Made by a program: the position numbers and the translations under genes. A model generated the notes under the pieces. It was not told where the DNA came from. It made no database searches and worked only from the letters and a program-made list of their open reading frames with translations. A DNA stretch of 64,000 nucleotides from Dendrosporobacter quercicolus (GTDB taxonomy: Bacteria; Bacillota; Negativicutes; DSM-1736; Dendrosporobacteraceae): the NCBI RefSeq assembly GCF_900104455.1, contig NZ_FNHB01000001.1, positions 744,001 through 808,000 on the forward strand. Reading direction: 5' to 3'. Position 1 is the first letter of the stretch; each line of letters begins with the position of its first letter. Positions 44,758 through 55,019 of the stretch are shown here, piece by piece.

Positions 44758-45891
44758 TTATACCCCAAAAGCGTCTTTTACTTTCTTAAAAAAGGTTTTT
44801 TGCTCCGGATTGACATTCTCGCCCGAAATACTGGCAAATTCGTTCAAAATCGCCCGCTGACGCTCTGTTAATTTTTGTGGTGTCAGCACCTTGATTTTCA
44901 CATGCTGATCGCCGCGCCCCTGTCCTCTCAGATAAGGAATGCCTTTATCCTTCAGGCGCAGAATCGTGCCTGACTGAATTCCTTCCGGAATTTTCATCTT
45001 CACTTTGCCATCCAGCGTGGGTACTTCAATTTCATCGCCCAGCGCCGCCTGCACAAAGCTGATCGGCACCTCACAAATAACTTCGGTACCCTCACGGGTA
45101 AACAATTTATGCGGCTTTACAAAGATATATACATATAAATCGCCCGGCGGACCCCCGCGAAGGCCGGCTTCGCCTTCATGAGCAACCCTCAGTCGTGAAC
45201 CATGATCAACTCCGGCCGGAATCTTAATTTTAATCTTGCGTTTCGCTCTGATTTTCCCATGCCCGCCACACTCTTTACAAGGGGTATGAACAATTTTTCC
45301 TTCGCCATGACAACGGTCGCAGGCTTTTACATTAACCATCCGGCCAAATGGCGTGTTTTGCGCATACTGTACCTGACCCGTTCCCTTACATTGCGGGCAG
45401 GTTTCCGGATGGGTGCCGGGAGCAGCGCCCGAACCGTGGCAGGTGGTGCAGTTTTCCGTACGTGGAATGTGAACCTCGGTTTCCAGTCCAAAAGCCGCTT
45501 GTTCGAAAGCAATCTCCATATCATAGCGCAGGTCGGAGCCTTTTTCCGGCCCGGACTGGCGGCCGCCAAAGCCGGACTGACCAAAAAACATATCAAAAAT
45601 ATCACTAAAACCACCGCCGGCGTTGCCAAAACCAAAGCCCCCGGCGCCACCACCGCCCTGTGATCCATCAAAGGCGGCATGACCAAATTGATCGTATTGG
45701 GCCCGCCGCTCCGCGCTGGACAGTACTTCATAGGCTTCATTTATTTCTTTAAATTTTTCTTCGGCGTCAGGCTTGTCACGGTTGACGTCAGGATGGTACT
45801 TGCGGGCTAATTTACGAAACGCCTTTTTTATTTCATCATCCGACGCGGTACGCGCAACACCCAGCACCTCATAATAATCGCGTTTACTCAC
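44758..45891 (-). CDS. dnaJ: Chaperone DnaJ
   Basis: A 377-residue Hsp40. The J domain has the HPD triad in YHPDVNRD, followed by a Gly/Phe-rich linker (about 75-110). The zinc domain has four CxxCxGxG repeats ([32 protein letters not shown]). It stimulates DnaK ATPase and delivers substrates. It is the last gene of the hrcA operon. Confidence 0.98.
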   Translation of the reverse strand: MSKRDYYEVLGVARTASDDEIKKAFRKLARKYHPDVNRDKPDAEEKFKEINEAYEVLSSAERRAQYDQFGHAAFDGSQGGGGAGGFGFGNAGGGFSDIFDMFFGQSGFGGRQSGPEKGSDLRYDMEIAFEQAAFGLETEVHIPRTENCTTCHGSGAAPGTHPETCPQCKGTGQVQYAQNTPFGRMVNVKACDRCHGEGKIVHTPCKECGGHGKIRAKRKIKIKIPAGVDHGSRLRVAHEGEAGLRGGPPGDLYVYIFVKPHKLFTREGTEVICEVPISFVQAALGDEIEVPTLDGKVKMKIPEGIQSGTILRLKDKGIPYLRGQGRGDQHVKIKVLTPQKLTERQRAILNEFASISGENVNPEQKTFFKKVKDAFGV

Positions 45892-45933
45892 ATTACACCA
45901 TCCTAAACTATTATTCAGGCATATTCACCGCAA

Positions 45934-45958
45934 GACTCCGGCCTAAAAGACCGGAGCC
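45934..45958 (-). other. Hairpin between dnaK and dnaJ
   Basis: GGCTCCGG and CCGGAGTC arms around a short loop, in the 107-bp dnaK-dnaJ gap. No strong T-run follows. It may act in mRNA processing or differential expression. Confidence 0.55.
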
Positions 45959-45998
45959 GGCGGCGCCTAACCTAAAAAAATCAGCTGGTTATTTTTGC

Positions 45999-47831
45999 TT
46001 ACTTCTTTTCGTCATCGACAACTTTATATTCGGCATCCACAACTTTTTCACCCGTCTGAGCGTCCGCCTGCTCGCCGGCATCGGCAGCACCCTGGGCTTC
46101 AGTCGCCTGATAAACCGCCGCCGACAATTCATACAGCGGCTTAGTAAGCTCTTCCGTATCGGCTTTGATTTTTTCCAGATCAGTACCCTTAAGTGTTTCC
46201 TTAAGCTTGTCGGCAGCCGCCTGAACCTTGCCGATTAAAGCTTGATCTGCTTTATCGCCGATTTCCTTAATTGTTTTCTCCGCTTGATAGACCAGCGAAT
46301 CGGCATTGTTGCGCACTTCAACTTCTTCTTTGCGTTGTTTGTCCTCAGCCGCGTGTACCTCTGCTTCCTTAACCATCCGTTCAATATCGTCTTTGCTCAT
46401 ACCGCCGGAAGAAGTAATGGTAATTTTCTGTTCTTTGCCGGTACCCAGATCTTTGGCTGAAACATGAACAATGCCGTTGGCATCAATATCAAAAGTAACC
46501 TCAATGCGTGGAACCCCGCGCGGAGCCGGAGGAATTCCGGATAACTCAAACCGGCCAAGCGTCTTGTTGCCGGAAGCCATTTCCCGTTCTCCCTGCAATA
46601 CATGAATATCAACCGATGGCTGATTATCAGCGGCAGTGGAAAAAATCTGACTCTTGGAAGTAGGAATCGTAGTGTTTCGCTCAATAATTTTGGTGCATAC
46701 GCCGCCCATAGTTTCAATACCCAGCGATAAGGGCGTTACATCCAGCAGCAATACATCCTTCACTTCACCGACCAATACACCGGCTTGAATGGCTGCGCCC
46801 AACGCAACGCATTCGTCCGGGTTTACGCCGCGGTGCGGCTCTTTACCCAAAAATTTCTTAATGGCTTCCTGAACGGCGGGAATACGGCTTGAACCGCCAA
46901 CCAGAATAACTTTATCAATCTCATTTGCTGACAATCCTGAATCGCTCAGCGCCTGGCGGGTAGGCGCCATGGTGGCCTCCACCAGATCGGCAGTCAGTTC
47001 TTCAAATTTTGCTCTGGTTAAATTCAAATCCAAATGCTTCGGCCCGGTTTGATCAGCAGTAATAAACGGCAGGTTAATATTTGTGGTCAATACGCCGGAA
47101 AGCTCAATCTTCGCTTTTTCCGCCGCTTCTTTCAACCGCTGTACGGCCATCCGGTCGGCTGATAAATCAATGCCATGCTCTTTTTTGAATTCAGCAATCA
47201 TCCAGCTCATGATCCTGTCGTCAAAATCATCGCCGCCCAGCTTATTATTACCGTGGGTTGCTTTCACTTCAAATACGCCGTCACCCAGTTCCAGGATAGA
47301 AACGTCAAAAGTCCCGCCGCCTAAGTCAAAGACCAGAATGGTATGATCGTTTCCTTTATCCATGCCATAAGCCAGAGCTGCCGCGGTTGGTTCATTGATG
47401 ATCCGCAGAACTTCCAGACCGGCTACCGTGCCGGCATCCTTGGTGGCCTGACGCTGGCTGTCGCTGAAGTAAGCCGGTACTGTAATGACAGCCTTGCTGA
47501 CACTTTCCCCCAGATAGGCCTCGGCATCAGCCTTTAATTTCTGTAAAATCATTGCTGAAATTTCCTGAGGCGAATATTTCTTATCATCAATCGCCACTTT
47601 ATAGTCGGTGCCCATATGGCGTTTAATCGAAATTACCGTACGGTCGGGATTGGAAACCGCCTGCCGTTTGGCCAGCTGCCCTACCAGTCTTTCCCCGGTT
47701 TTAGAAAAGCCTACGACCGACGGAGTTATCCGCGCGCCTTCGGCATTGGCGATAACCGTCGGCTCGCCACCCTCCATTACCGCTACTACCGAGTTTGTAG
47801 TACCTAAATCTATTCCTATTACTTTTGACAT
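45999..47831 (-). CDS. dnaK: Chaperone DnaK (Hsp70)
   Basis: A 610-residue Hsp70 with [19 protein letters not shown] at the N-terminus, [20 protein letters not shown], the linker [19 protein letters not shown] and the substrate-binding domain. The lid is followed by an acidic tail ending [10 protein letters not shown]. It works with GrpE and DnaJ encoded on either side. The length is the usual Firmicute size. Confidence 0.99.
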   Translation of the reverse strand: MSKVIGIDLGTTNSVVAVMEGGEPTVIANAEGARITPSVVGFSKTGERLVGQLAKRQAVSNPDRTVISIKRHMGTDYKVAIDDKKYSPQEISAMILQKLKADAEAYLGESVSKAVITVPAYFSDSQRQATKDAGTVAGLEVLRIINEPTAAALAYGMDKGNDHTILVFDLGGGTFDVSILELGDGVFEVKATHGNNKLGGDDFDDRIMSWMIAEFKKEHGIDLSADRMAVQRLKEAAEKAKIELSGVLTTNINLPFITADQTGPKHLDLNLTRAKFEELTADLVEATMAPTRQALSDSGLSANEIDKVILVGGSSRIPAVQEAIKKFLGKEPHRGVNPDECVALGAAIQAGVLVGEVKDVLLLDVTPLSLGIETMGGVCTKIIERNTTIPTSKSQIFSTAADNQPSVDIHVLQGEREMASGNKTLGRFELSGIPPAPRGVPRIEVTFDIDANGIVHVSAKDLGTGKEQKITITSSGGMSKDDIERMVKEAEVHAAEDKQRKEEVEVRNNADSLVYQAEKTIKEIGDKADQALIGKVQAAADKLKETLKGTDLEKIKADTEELTKPLYELSAAVYQATEAQGAADAGEQADAQTGEKVVDAEYKVVDDEKK

Positions 47832-47871
47832 AATGTTAGCCTCCTTAAAATTATATGAATTTTACTCCTTG

Positions 47872-48441
47872 TTAACAGCCGACTACCTTTACCATACTGG
47901 GACGAATAATTTTGCCCCGAACGCGATAGCCCTTCTGCAATTCCTCGACAATTGTTCCTTCAGGCTGACTATCGTCTTCCACCCGCATGACAGCCTCATG
48001 AAATTGCGGATCAAAGGTTGCCCCCTGCGCTGCAAGCGGTTCAAGACCGTTTTTTTCCAAAATGCCGGTAAACTGACGGTAAACCATCTCAAGGCCTGAC
48101 TTAAAGGCTTCGGCATCCTGCCCGGCATCAGCGCTCATTGCGCGCTCGAAATTATCCAGGAGCGGCAGCAAATCCTTGATCATATTCTGAACCACCAGGG
48201 CGGATAATTCTTCCTTTTCCTGCCTGGTACGCCGGCGATAATTATCAAAATCAGCCTGCAGGCGTTTAATGCGGTCAGTATGCTCCTGCAGCAGCCTGTT
48301 TTTCTCTTCGATTACCGCCATCATCTCCTCAATTTCCCTGTAGTCAAAGCAAACTTCCGCCTGCTCAGCTTGTTCAGCAGTGGCAGTGTCCGCTTCAGCA
48401 GAGTCAGCTGCGTGATCCTGCGTATTCTTATCTTCTGTCAT
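47872..48441 (-). CDS. grpE: Nucleotide exchange factor GrpE
   Basis: A 189-residue GrpE. The N-terminal 40 residues are acidic and Ala/Glu-rich. A long coiled coil follows, with LQADFDNYRRRTRQEKEEL. The C-terminal beta domain carries FDPQFHEAVMRVEDDSQPEGT and LQKGYRVRGKIIRPSMVKV. It releases ADP from DnaK. It lies 16 bp after the chaperonin gene. Confidence 0.97.
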   Translation of the reverse strand: MTEDKNTQDHAADSAEADTATAEQAEQAEVCFDYREIEEMMAVIEEKNRLLQEHTDRIKRLQADFDNYRRRTRQEKEELSALVVQNMIKDLLPLLDNFERAMSADAGQDAEAFKSGLEMVYRQFTGILEKNGLEPLAAQGATFDPQFHEAVMRVEDDSQPEGTIVEELQKGYRVRGKIIRPSMVKVVGC

Positions 48442-48457
48442 TTAATTCACCTCAACT

Positions 48458-50044
48458 TTAAAAATCAGGCAGACCCGGCTCACTGGCAACAGCGGCTTTT
48501 GCCGCCTTATCGGGTTCTTCCTTTTTTTTGATAATAGTATCTATCCTCAATATGGCCACAGCTACTTCGCCGGCGGCTTTAATTGCATTAAGCTTTACCG
48601 GGGCGGGATCAAGCACGCCAAGCGCCGCCATGTCGGCAATATCGCCGGTATCACAGTCAATACCGAGGAAATCCAGCCTCTGTCCGGTTTGGGCGGCAAT
48701 TACCTCTTCCACCTTCTCCAGGGGATTATAGCCGGCATTCTGGACAATTTGGGCCAGCGGCCGTTTCAGGGCATTCACCACACAGTCCACCCCGTAAGCG
48801 GCCATCCCCTTAATATTTTCCCGGTCTTTTTCCACCTGTCGAGCCAGCGCAATTTCCGTTGAACCGCCGCCCGGAACATAACCTCCCCTGGCGGTTGCCT
48901 GAACGCTGGACGCCGCATCCTTGGCAATCCGCTCGCGTTCGCCCACAACCTCTGCAGTCGCCGCACCCACCAGAATTGTAGCCATTGGTTTGCCTTTACC
49001 GCCTAAAATTCTTACTTGCTCCAGCTTCTCATCCTGATAAACCGTATCAGCCCGGCCAATGTATTTTAACAGATCCTCGGCGCTTTTCTTCAGGCCGGTG
49101 CGCTTAATCATTCTGGCTCCCACATGCTCGGCCACCCGGCGTAAATCTTTGGCATTCATTCTTTGAATAACCAAAACGTTGCCGTCAATCAGTATTTCCT
49201 CGGCAATTTCATGCACGCCGCGGTCTGCTAAGACAACATTAACCCCCAGTTGAACAATTTTATGAACATTTGCTTTAAACTCTTCCTGCAACTCTATATA
49301 ACGTTTGAACCCAGCCTCAGTGCCCAGCGCCTCATCGCCAATTTCTTCCGGCTCCAGCGCGTCGTCAAGGATCAGCGCCTTTACGCCGGATAATGCCTGC
49401 GGCATTTCCTCGCTCATGCGTTCCTTGTCGATAATGACACCCATGAATACCTCATTGTCCGCCCCTTCCTGAGCAGTAATGATGTCAGACAGCTTGAATT
49501 TTTTATCCGCCAGCTTCTCCATGCCGATCAGTTTCGCTGCCTCTACCACTAACTGGGCAATATCTTCGTGCTCGCGTCCGGCAATTCGGGCCACATTGGG
49601 TAAAACCGGGTCATGGATATCCTGCAGAACCCGCGCCTGCTGTTTTAAGTGAATTAACGCCTGGTCAATACCATATTTCAGCCCTTCAATCACCCTGGCT
49701 ACCGGCACCCCGCGCAGCACCTGATTGACTCCCTCAGCCACCAGAGCGCCGGCCATAAGGGTGGCGGTGGTGGTACCGTCGCCAACTTCGGCCTGTTGCG
49801 CTTTAGCTATATTGATTAACATTCTGGCGGCCGGATGATTGACTTCCATTTTATCTAGAATCGTTACGCCGTCATTGGTAATGATTACTTCGCCAAACCG
49901 GTCCACCAGCATAGTATCCAGTCCTTTGGGACCAATCGTCCCTTCCACGGCTGCGGTAATCGCCCTTACGGCATTGGCGTTGGTCATTAACGCCGCCAGG
50001 CTTTCATCCACTTCCGCCCCGCTGCCGGCCTGTTTTAGATTCAT
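48458..50044 (-). CDS. Archaeal-type (group III) chaperonin
   Basis: A 528-residue chaperonin of thermosome/CCT type, not GroEL. Hallmarks are GTIGPKGLDTMLVD, VTILDKMEVNHPAARML, the nucleotide-site GDGTTTATLMAGAL, the group II-like apical protrusion region with LILDDALEPEE, GGGSTEIALARQ, and the C-terminal GVLDPAPVKLNAIKAAGEVAVAILRIDTII. Group II and III members close with a built-in lid and need no GroES; no groES is adjacent. AGGAGG precedes ATG 50044. It lies between hrcA and grpE, under the CIRCE element. This location is also known for Carboxydothermus. Confidence 0.95.
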   Translation of the reverse strand: MNLKQAGSGAEVDESLAALMTNANAVRAITAAVEGTIGPKGLDTMLVDRFGEVIITNDGVTILDKMEVNHPAARMLINIAKAQQAEVGDGTTTATLMAGALVAEGVNQVLRGVPVARVIEGLKYGIDQALIHLKQQARVLQDIHDPVLPNVARIAGREHEDIAQLVVEAAKLIGMEKLADKKFKLSDIITAQEGADNEVFMGVIIDKERMSEEMPQALSGVKALILDDALEPEEIGDEALGTEAGFKRYIELQEEFKANVHKIVQLGVNVVLADRGVHEIAEEILIDGNVLVIQRMNAKDLRRVAEHVGARMIKRTGLKKSAEDLLKYIGRADTVYQDEKLEQVRILGGKGKPMATILVGAATAEVVGERERIAKDAASSVQATARGGYVPGGGSTEIALARQVEKDRENIKGMAAYGVDCVVNALKRPLAQIVQNAGYNPLEKVEEVIAAQTGQRLDFLGIDCDTGDIADMAALGVLDPAPVKLNAIKAAGEVAVAILRIDTIIKKKEEPDKAAKAAVASEPGLPDF

Positions 50045-50080
50045 TCCGGTTCCTCCTATATGTAAGCAGGGGATAATCCC

Positions 50081-51115
50081 CTACACTTTGTACTTTTTCA
50101 GTATCTCCCCCAGATGACTGTGCATAAACTCCAGCAAGGCCATCACTTTGCCGTATTCCATCCGGGTTGGTCCCAGCACGGCAATCGTACCCACAATCTT
50201 ACCGTCCATCCGGTAAGCAGCCTGAACCATACTGCAATCCTTAATGCCGCTGTACGTGTTTTCATGGCCAATTCTGACCACGATGCCGTCCTCATCTTCC
50301 TCCTGCGTATGCAAAAGATCACATAACAGCTGCTCCTCTTCCAGCATCAGCAGGATATTTTTCATTTTCTCAACATCCCTGAACTCCGGCTGGCTTAGCA
50401 GCTGCGTTGTTCCGCCCAGATAGAGGCGTTCCTTTTTATCAATGGTAAGAACATTGTTCAGTACGGCCAGAGCCGCATCAAACAGGTTGGAATCAGGTAC
50501 AACAGCTTTGCGGATTTCTTTTAAAACCGATGATTTAATTGAATCCAGTGATACGCCTGACAGGCGCCTGTTGATTGCCTCGGCAACCCGTTGCAGCTCT
50601 TCTAGGGTGGTATCTTCCGGTATGTCAATCATCTTGTTTTCAACAAATCCGCCGTCTGTCACAATTACCACAATGACCCGGCGTTCGTCCATGGGGAGAA
50701 ATTGTAAATATTTAAAGGAACTTTGTGAAATTTGCGGCGCCAGCACTAAAGAGATATTATGCGTCATCCTGGAAATAATTCTGGCGGTTTCCTGAAACAC
50801 TTCTTCAATTCGCCGTACTTTGGCGTTATACCAGCCCGAAATCAGACTAATCTCATTGTCTGAAATTGCCGGCCTTGCCAGTAATGTGTCTACATAAAAC
50901 CGGTAACCTTTGGCCGAAGGGATACGGCCGGAAGATGTGTGAAGCTGCTCCAGATAGCCTAATAGCTCTAAATCAGCCATTTCGTTGCGGATTGTCGCCG
51001 GACTGACTCCTAGATCGTATTTACGGGCAATCGTCCGTGAGCCAATAGGTTCTGCGGTGGAAACGTAATCATTAATAATGGCCTGAAGAATTTTTCGCTT
51101 GCGCTCATCAAGCAT
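50081..51115 (-). CDS. hrcA: Heat-inducible transcription repressor HrcA
   Basis: HrcA, 344 residues from ATG 51115, which has TAGGAGGTGGG upstream; the eight codons before it are open but lie on the ribosome site. The N-terminal winged helix has LDERKRKILQAIINDYVSTA and YDLGVSPATIRNEMADLE. The rest follows the HrcA dimer and insertion domains, ending LEFMHSHLGEILKKYKV. It binds the CIRCE element just upstream and so represses its own operon until heat stress. Confidence 0.97.
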   Translation of the reverse strand: MLDERKRKILQAIINDYVSTAEPIGSRTIARKYDLGVSPATIRNEMADLELLGYLEQLHTSSGRIPSAKGYRFYVDTLLARPAISDNEISLISGWYNAKVRRIEEVFQETARIISRMTHNISLVLAPQISQSSFKYLQFLPMDERRVIVVIVTDGGFVENKMIDIPEDTTLEELQRVAEAINRRLSGVSLDSIKSSVLKEIRKAVVPDSNLFDAALAVLNNVLTIDKKERLYLGGTTQLLSQPEFRDVEKMKNILLMLEEEQLLCDLLHTQEEDEDGIVVRIGHENTYSGIKDCSMVQAAYRMDGKIVGTIAVLGPTRMEYGKVMALLEFMHSHLGEILKKYKV

Positions 51116-51132
51116 TTTCCCACCTCCTATTG

Positions 51133-51159
51133 TTAGCACTCAAGTCGATAGAGTGCTAA
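51133..51159. promoter_or_regulatory. CIRCE operator
   Basis: A perfect TTAGCACTC-N9-GAGTGCTAA (51133-51141 and 51151-51159), the HrcA binding site, lies between the promoter and the hrcA start. Confidence 0.98.
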
Positions 51160-51170
51160 TATCTACTAAA

Positions 51171-51199
51171 AAAATACCACTCATTTGGCTGAATGTCAA
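51171..51199 (-). promoter_or_regulatory. Sigma-A promoter of the hrcA heat-shock operon
   Basis: TTGACA (51194-51199), 17-bp spacer, TATTTT (51171-51176) on the minus strand. The CIRCE element begins 11 bp after the -10 and so overlaps the start point. Confidence 0.85.
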
Positions 51200-51234
51200 G
51201 ATACTCCGTAACTCAGCTTAAAAATTCGTTATCA

Positions 51235-52371
51235 TTAAAGTAAAAACTCACTAAATACCTGATTGCCAAATTTCATTCCCAGGGCCGTAAGCCTGACATT
51301 ATCGCCGGCCACAATGACTGCCCCTTTCCGTACCAGCCGGTCAACGGCAAATTGATAGACGGAAAAAAAATCACAGCTGAAACAATGTTGAAACTGGCTA
51401 ACCGACAAGCCTTGCACGGTTCTCAGGGCCAAAAAGCAAAACTCAGCCATCGCCGTTTGCCGGTCAGGCTGTTCGATCAATACTACAGGCGGCTGTCCTG
51501 AGCTTACGCTGTCAATATATGTTTGCACATCGCTCACATTCGCCCGCCGCTGACCGTCAATAAAAGAATGAGCGGCGGCGCCCAGGCCGAGATAGGGTTG
51601 ATACTGCCAGTATTTTAGGTTATGGCGGCATTGATAACCGGGCCGGGCAAAATTTGAAATTTCATACCGCGCAAATCCCAGCTTGGGCATGCTGTCCATA
51701 ACAGCCTCATACATAGCGTCATCAAGCTCATCATCAGGCAGATTCAGACGGCCCTGGTTTGCCAGATAGGCAAAGCCGGTGCCCTCCTCCACCTTTAAGC
51801 CATATACCGATAAATGCCGGACATTTAACCGGTACGCCATTGCCAGGCTGTCATGCAAATCGTGAAGCGACTGGTCCGGCAATCCGTACATCAGATCCAG
51901 ATTCAGGTTTTCGAAACCCGCTTTTTGGGCCAGTTCAACCGCCTGTACCGCCTCCCCGGCCGTATGAATACGGCCTAAAGCAGCCAGCACCGGATCGGAA
52001 AACGACTGAACGCCGAAACTCATCCGGTTGACGCCGCATTGCCGTAATTGGTCCAGCATGCTCCTGTCTGCCGTTCCCGGATTGGCTTCAATGCTTATTT
52101 CCGTATTGTCGGCCAGCTTAAAGGCCTGCCTGATGCTGTCCATTACAGCGGCAAGCAGCTTGCCGGACAGAACGGTTGGCGTTCCGCCGCCGATAAAGAC
52201 CGTGTCAACCACAGCGCCAGACAGAATGCCGCCCTGATCGGCAATTTCCCGACACAAGGCGGCGACATAAGCGCTGTATAGGTGTTCCAGGCCCGTATAT
52301 GACGGGAAATCACAATAAAAACACTTGCGCCGGCAAAAAGGAATATGGATATATAAACCTAAGCTCATCAT
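51235..52371 (-). CDS. hemW: HemW-like radical SAM protein
   Basis: About 378 residues. The radical-SAM cluster is CRRKCFYCDFPSY in the context GLYIHIPF, which carries the fourth cysteine characteristic of HemW rather than HemN. VDTVFIGGGTPTVLS and RMSFGVQSF follow. HemW is a heme chaperone; some relatives were mislabelled coproporphyrinogen oxidase. The frame opens with TTG at 52383 overlapping lepA, but ATG 52371 or 52368 is more likely. Confidence 0.93.
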   Translation of the reverse strand: MMSLGLYIHIPFCRRKCFYCDFPSYTGLEHLYSAYVAALCREIADQGGILSGAVVDTVFIGGGTPTVLSGKLLAAVMDSIRQAFKLADNTEISIEANPGTADRSMLDQLRQCGVNRMSFGVQSFSDPVLAALGRIHTAGEAVQAVELAQKAGFENLNLDLMYGLPDQSLHDLHDSLAMAYRLNVRHLSVYGLKVEEGTGFAYLANQGRLNLPDDELDDAMYEAVMDSMPKLGFARYEISNFARPGYQCRHNLKYWQYQPYLGLGAAAHSFIDGQRRANVSDVQTYIDSVSSGQPPVVLIEQPDRQTAMAEFCFLALRTVQGLSVSQFQHCFSCDFFSVYQFAVDRLVRKGAVIVAGDNVRLTALGMKFGNQVFSEFLL

Positions 52372-52375
52372 ACCG

Positions 52376-54172
52376 CTAATCAATCTTTAAGATTGCCATA
52401 AAGGCTTCCTGCGGTATCTCGACGCTGCCAACCTGTTTCATCCTTTTTTTGCCCTCTTTTTGTTTTTCCAGCAGTTTCCGCTTACGGCTGATATCACCGC
52501 CATAGCATTTGGCCAGAACATCTTTGCGCATTGCCCTGACTGTCTCGCGGGCAATTACTTTATTGCCGACTGCCGCCTGAATGGGTATTTCAAACATTTG
52601 CTTCGGGATAATGCTTTTGAGTTTCTCAGCCAGCTGCCGGCCCCGGTAGGCGGCTTTATCCCGGTGGACAATCACCGACAAGGCGTCAACCGGATCGCCG
52701 TTTAACAAAATATCCAGCTTAACCAGACTGGACGTATGGTAGCCGGTTAATTCGTAATCCAGTGAAGCATAGCCGCGGGTTGATGACTTCAAGCGATCAA
52801 AATAATCATAAATAATCTCGCTTAACGGTAAATGATAAGTGATCATCACTCTGGTTGTATCAAGATACTTCATATCTTTAAACTCACCGCGCTTTTCCTG
52901 GGAGAGTTCCATGACAGCGCCGACAAATTCATTTGGCACAATCACCGTGGCCTTGACGTAAGGCTCATCAATATGATCGATTTCGGTCGGCGGCGGCAGC
53001 TTGGACGGATTGTCTATTTCCAGCATATGGCCATCAGTCCTGTACACCCGGTAAATTACGCTTGGCGCCGTAGTAATCAGACTTAAGTTGTATTCCCGCT
53101 CAAGGCGTTCCTGGATGACATCCATGTGCAATAACCCGAGGAAGCCGCACCTGAAACCAAACCCGAGGGCAATGGAGGTCTCCGGCTCAAATAACAGCGC
53201 AGCATCATTTAACTGCAATTTCTCCAAAGCATCTTTGAGATTATCATAATCCGCGCTGTCTACCGGGTATAAACCGCAATAGACCATTGGGTTTATTTTT
53301 CGGTAACCGGGCAGGGCTGCCGCCGCCGGATGTTCGGCATCAGTAATGGTATCGCCAACCCGGACATCCTTTACATTCTTAATGCTGCCGGCCACAAATC
53401 CGACTTGACCGGTTCCCAGCTCAGCAATGGTCGCTAAAGACGGCTTAAAAATTCCCACCTCGGTCACTTCAAATTTTTTGTCGGTGGCCATCATTTTTAA
53501 TTTCATGCCCGGCTTGATTCTGCCGTTCATCACCCGGACATAAGCAATGACCCCTTTATAGGCGTCAAAATGAGAATCAAAAATAAGCGCGCTCAGCGGC
53601 TCGTCAATCGCTCCCTTCGGCGGCGGAACCTTCTTCACAATGGCTTCCAGAATCCCGGCAATGCCAATGCCGGTTTTGGCGCTGGCCAGCACGGCATCTG
53701 AGGTGTCCAGCCCGATCACCTCTTCAATTTCCTGTTTAACTTTTTCCGGATCAGCGCTCGGCAAATCAATCTTATTAATTACCGGAATAATTTCAAGATT
53801 ATTTTCCAAAGCCAGGTAAACATTGGCCAGTGTTTGCGCTTCAATTCCCTGGGCCGCATCCACCACCAGCAATGCACCTTCGCAGGCAGCCAGGCTGCGG
53901 GACACTTCATAAGTAAAATCAACATGACCAGGCGTATCGATCAGATTAAGCATATAGGTCTCGCCGTCTTGTGCAATATAGTCCAGCCGGACGGCCTGCG
54001 CCTTAATAGTAATGCCGCGTTCACGTTCCAGATCCATCTGATCCAGCACCTGAGCTTCCATCTCCCGTGAAGACAAGGTGCCCGTATATTCAATCAGCCG
54101 GTCGGCAAGGGTGGATTTCCCGTGATCTATGTGGGCAATAATGGAAAAATTACGGATATTTTTCGTTGTCAT
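52376..54172 (-). CDS. lepA: Translation elongation factor 4
   Basis: LepA, 598 residues from ATG 54172 behind GGGGAGGATG; 36 extra upstream codons are open but not conserved. The GTPase domain has [35 protein letters not shown] and NKIDLP. The C-terminal LepA-specific domain has [19 protein letters not shown]. It back-translocates or remodels stalled ribosomes. It precedes hemW, the usual order. Confidence 0.98.
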   Translation of the reverse strand: MTTKNIRNFSIIAHIDHGKSTLADRLIEYTGTLSSREMEAQVLDQMDLERERGITIKAQAVRLDYIAQDGETYMLNLIDTPGHVDFTYEVSRSLAACEGALLVVDAAQGIEAQTLANVYLALENNLEIIPVINKIDLPSADPEKVKQEIEEVIGLDTSDAVLASAKTGIGIAGILEAIVKKVPPPKGAIDEPLSALIFDSHFDAYKGVIAYVRVMNGRIKPGMKLKMMATDKKFEVTEVGIFKPSLATIAELGTGQVGFVAGSIKNVKDVRVGDTITDAEHPAAAALPGYRKINPMVYCGLYPVDSADYDNLKDALEKLQLNDAALLFEPETSIALGFGFRCGFLGLLHMDVIQERLEREYNLSLITTAPSVIYRVYRTDGHMLEIDNPSKLPPPTEIDHIDEPYVKATVIVPNEFVGAVMELSQEKRGEFKDMKYLDTTRVMITYHLPLSEIIYDYFDRLKSSTRGYASLDYELTGYHTSSLVKLDILLNGDPVDALSVIVHRDKAAYRGRQLAEKLKSIIPKQMFEIPIQAAVGNKVIARETVRAMRKDVLAKCYGGDISRKRKLLEKQKEGKKRMKQVGSVEIPQEAFMAILKID

Positions 54173-54409
54173 AGCATCCTCCCCGCTCTGGTACCTTGCG
54201 TCACCTAAAAACAAGAATACTTTAGCCGTCTTTTCCCTCCTGCTTTGTTGTAGCAGCCTTACAGATCCGCCGATCTGCACGGCTCCTTCACCTCGCAGTG
54301 CGAAAAAATCCGGGCAAACTTATTCGTTGTTTAAAATGACGAAAGTACTGGTTGCAATCGCCAAATACTGCTATAGATTATAGCATCCTGAAGCAGTAAC
54401 CTGCAAGCA

Positions 54410-54841
54410 TTACCTGTATTGATTGAGATATTGGACCAGGTCGCCGCAAAAAGCCGCCATATACTGCTGAAGCAGGCGCTTGCCTTCAGCCGCTTGCTGA
54501 ATCATCCGTTGATACCAGGCGGCCAGTTTGGCAAGGATTGCCTGCGTATCGATACGGACACGGGTCGGCATTACCAACTTGCCACCGGCAACATTGACAA
54601 TAATTTGCTGGTCACCCGTAACTTGCGCAACCGGATATACGGCTCTGGCCTTAACGCTGTTGCCAAATAAATAGGCCGCATATTGACCATTGTTATCACG
54701 TTTGACGGCAAACGCCTGGGCAAACTCCTGCCGGTGGGTCAAACGGTTAAGCTGGGTTTCAGCAACCGTAACCCCAATCATAATCAACAGCACCAATAGG
54801 AAAACGCCCCGACTTAGTTTGGTTATATCAGTATCGCTCAT
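54410..54841 (-). CDS. Unknown membrane-anchored protein
   Basis: A 143-residue protein I do not recognise. Residues 11-27 (GVFLLVLLIMIGVTVAE) form one transmembrane anchor or uncleaved signal. The rest is extracytoplasmic and mixed alpha/beta, with VKRDNNGQYAAYLFGNSVKA and a helical C-terminus (LAAWYQRMIQQAAEGKRLLQ). It has the look of a small sporulation or envelope protein. It lies between lepA and spoIIP on the same strand, separated from spoIIP by a terminator-like hairpin. Confidence 0.7.
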   Translation of the reverse strand: MSDTDITKLSRGVFLLVLLIMIGVTVAETQLNRLTHRQEFAQAFAVKRDNNGQYAAYLFGNSVKARAVYPVAQVTGDQQIIVNVAGGKLVMPTRVRIDTQAILAKLAAWYQRMIQQAAEGKRLLQQYMAAFCGDLVQYLNQYR

Positions 54842-54883
54842 CGTAAACGCTCACCTCAACCTTAACTTACCAAAAAAAGAAAT

Positions 54884-54932
54884 ATTCATACATAAAAACA
54901 GTCACTTGAACTGACTGTTTTTATGTATGAAT
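54884..54932. terminator. Terminator, perfect 21-bp inverted repeat
   Basis: ATTCATACATAAAAACAGTCA and its exact reverse complement flank a 7-base loop, with A- and T-rich arms. It is usable on both strands and ends the spoIIP transcript on the minus strand. Confidence 0.8.
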
Positions 54933-55019
54933 CAGATTATCAACCAAACAAGGGTTGCCAAACAGACGTACCGGCGTCCTGACCGGCAACGGCGCGAATT
55001 TTCAGCGGCCTGCGCCGGA

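Noticed and set aside
45202-45663. Plus-strand 153-codon frame opposite dnaJ
   Set aside because: It is the shadow of the DnaJ zinc-finger and Gly-rich coding sequence.
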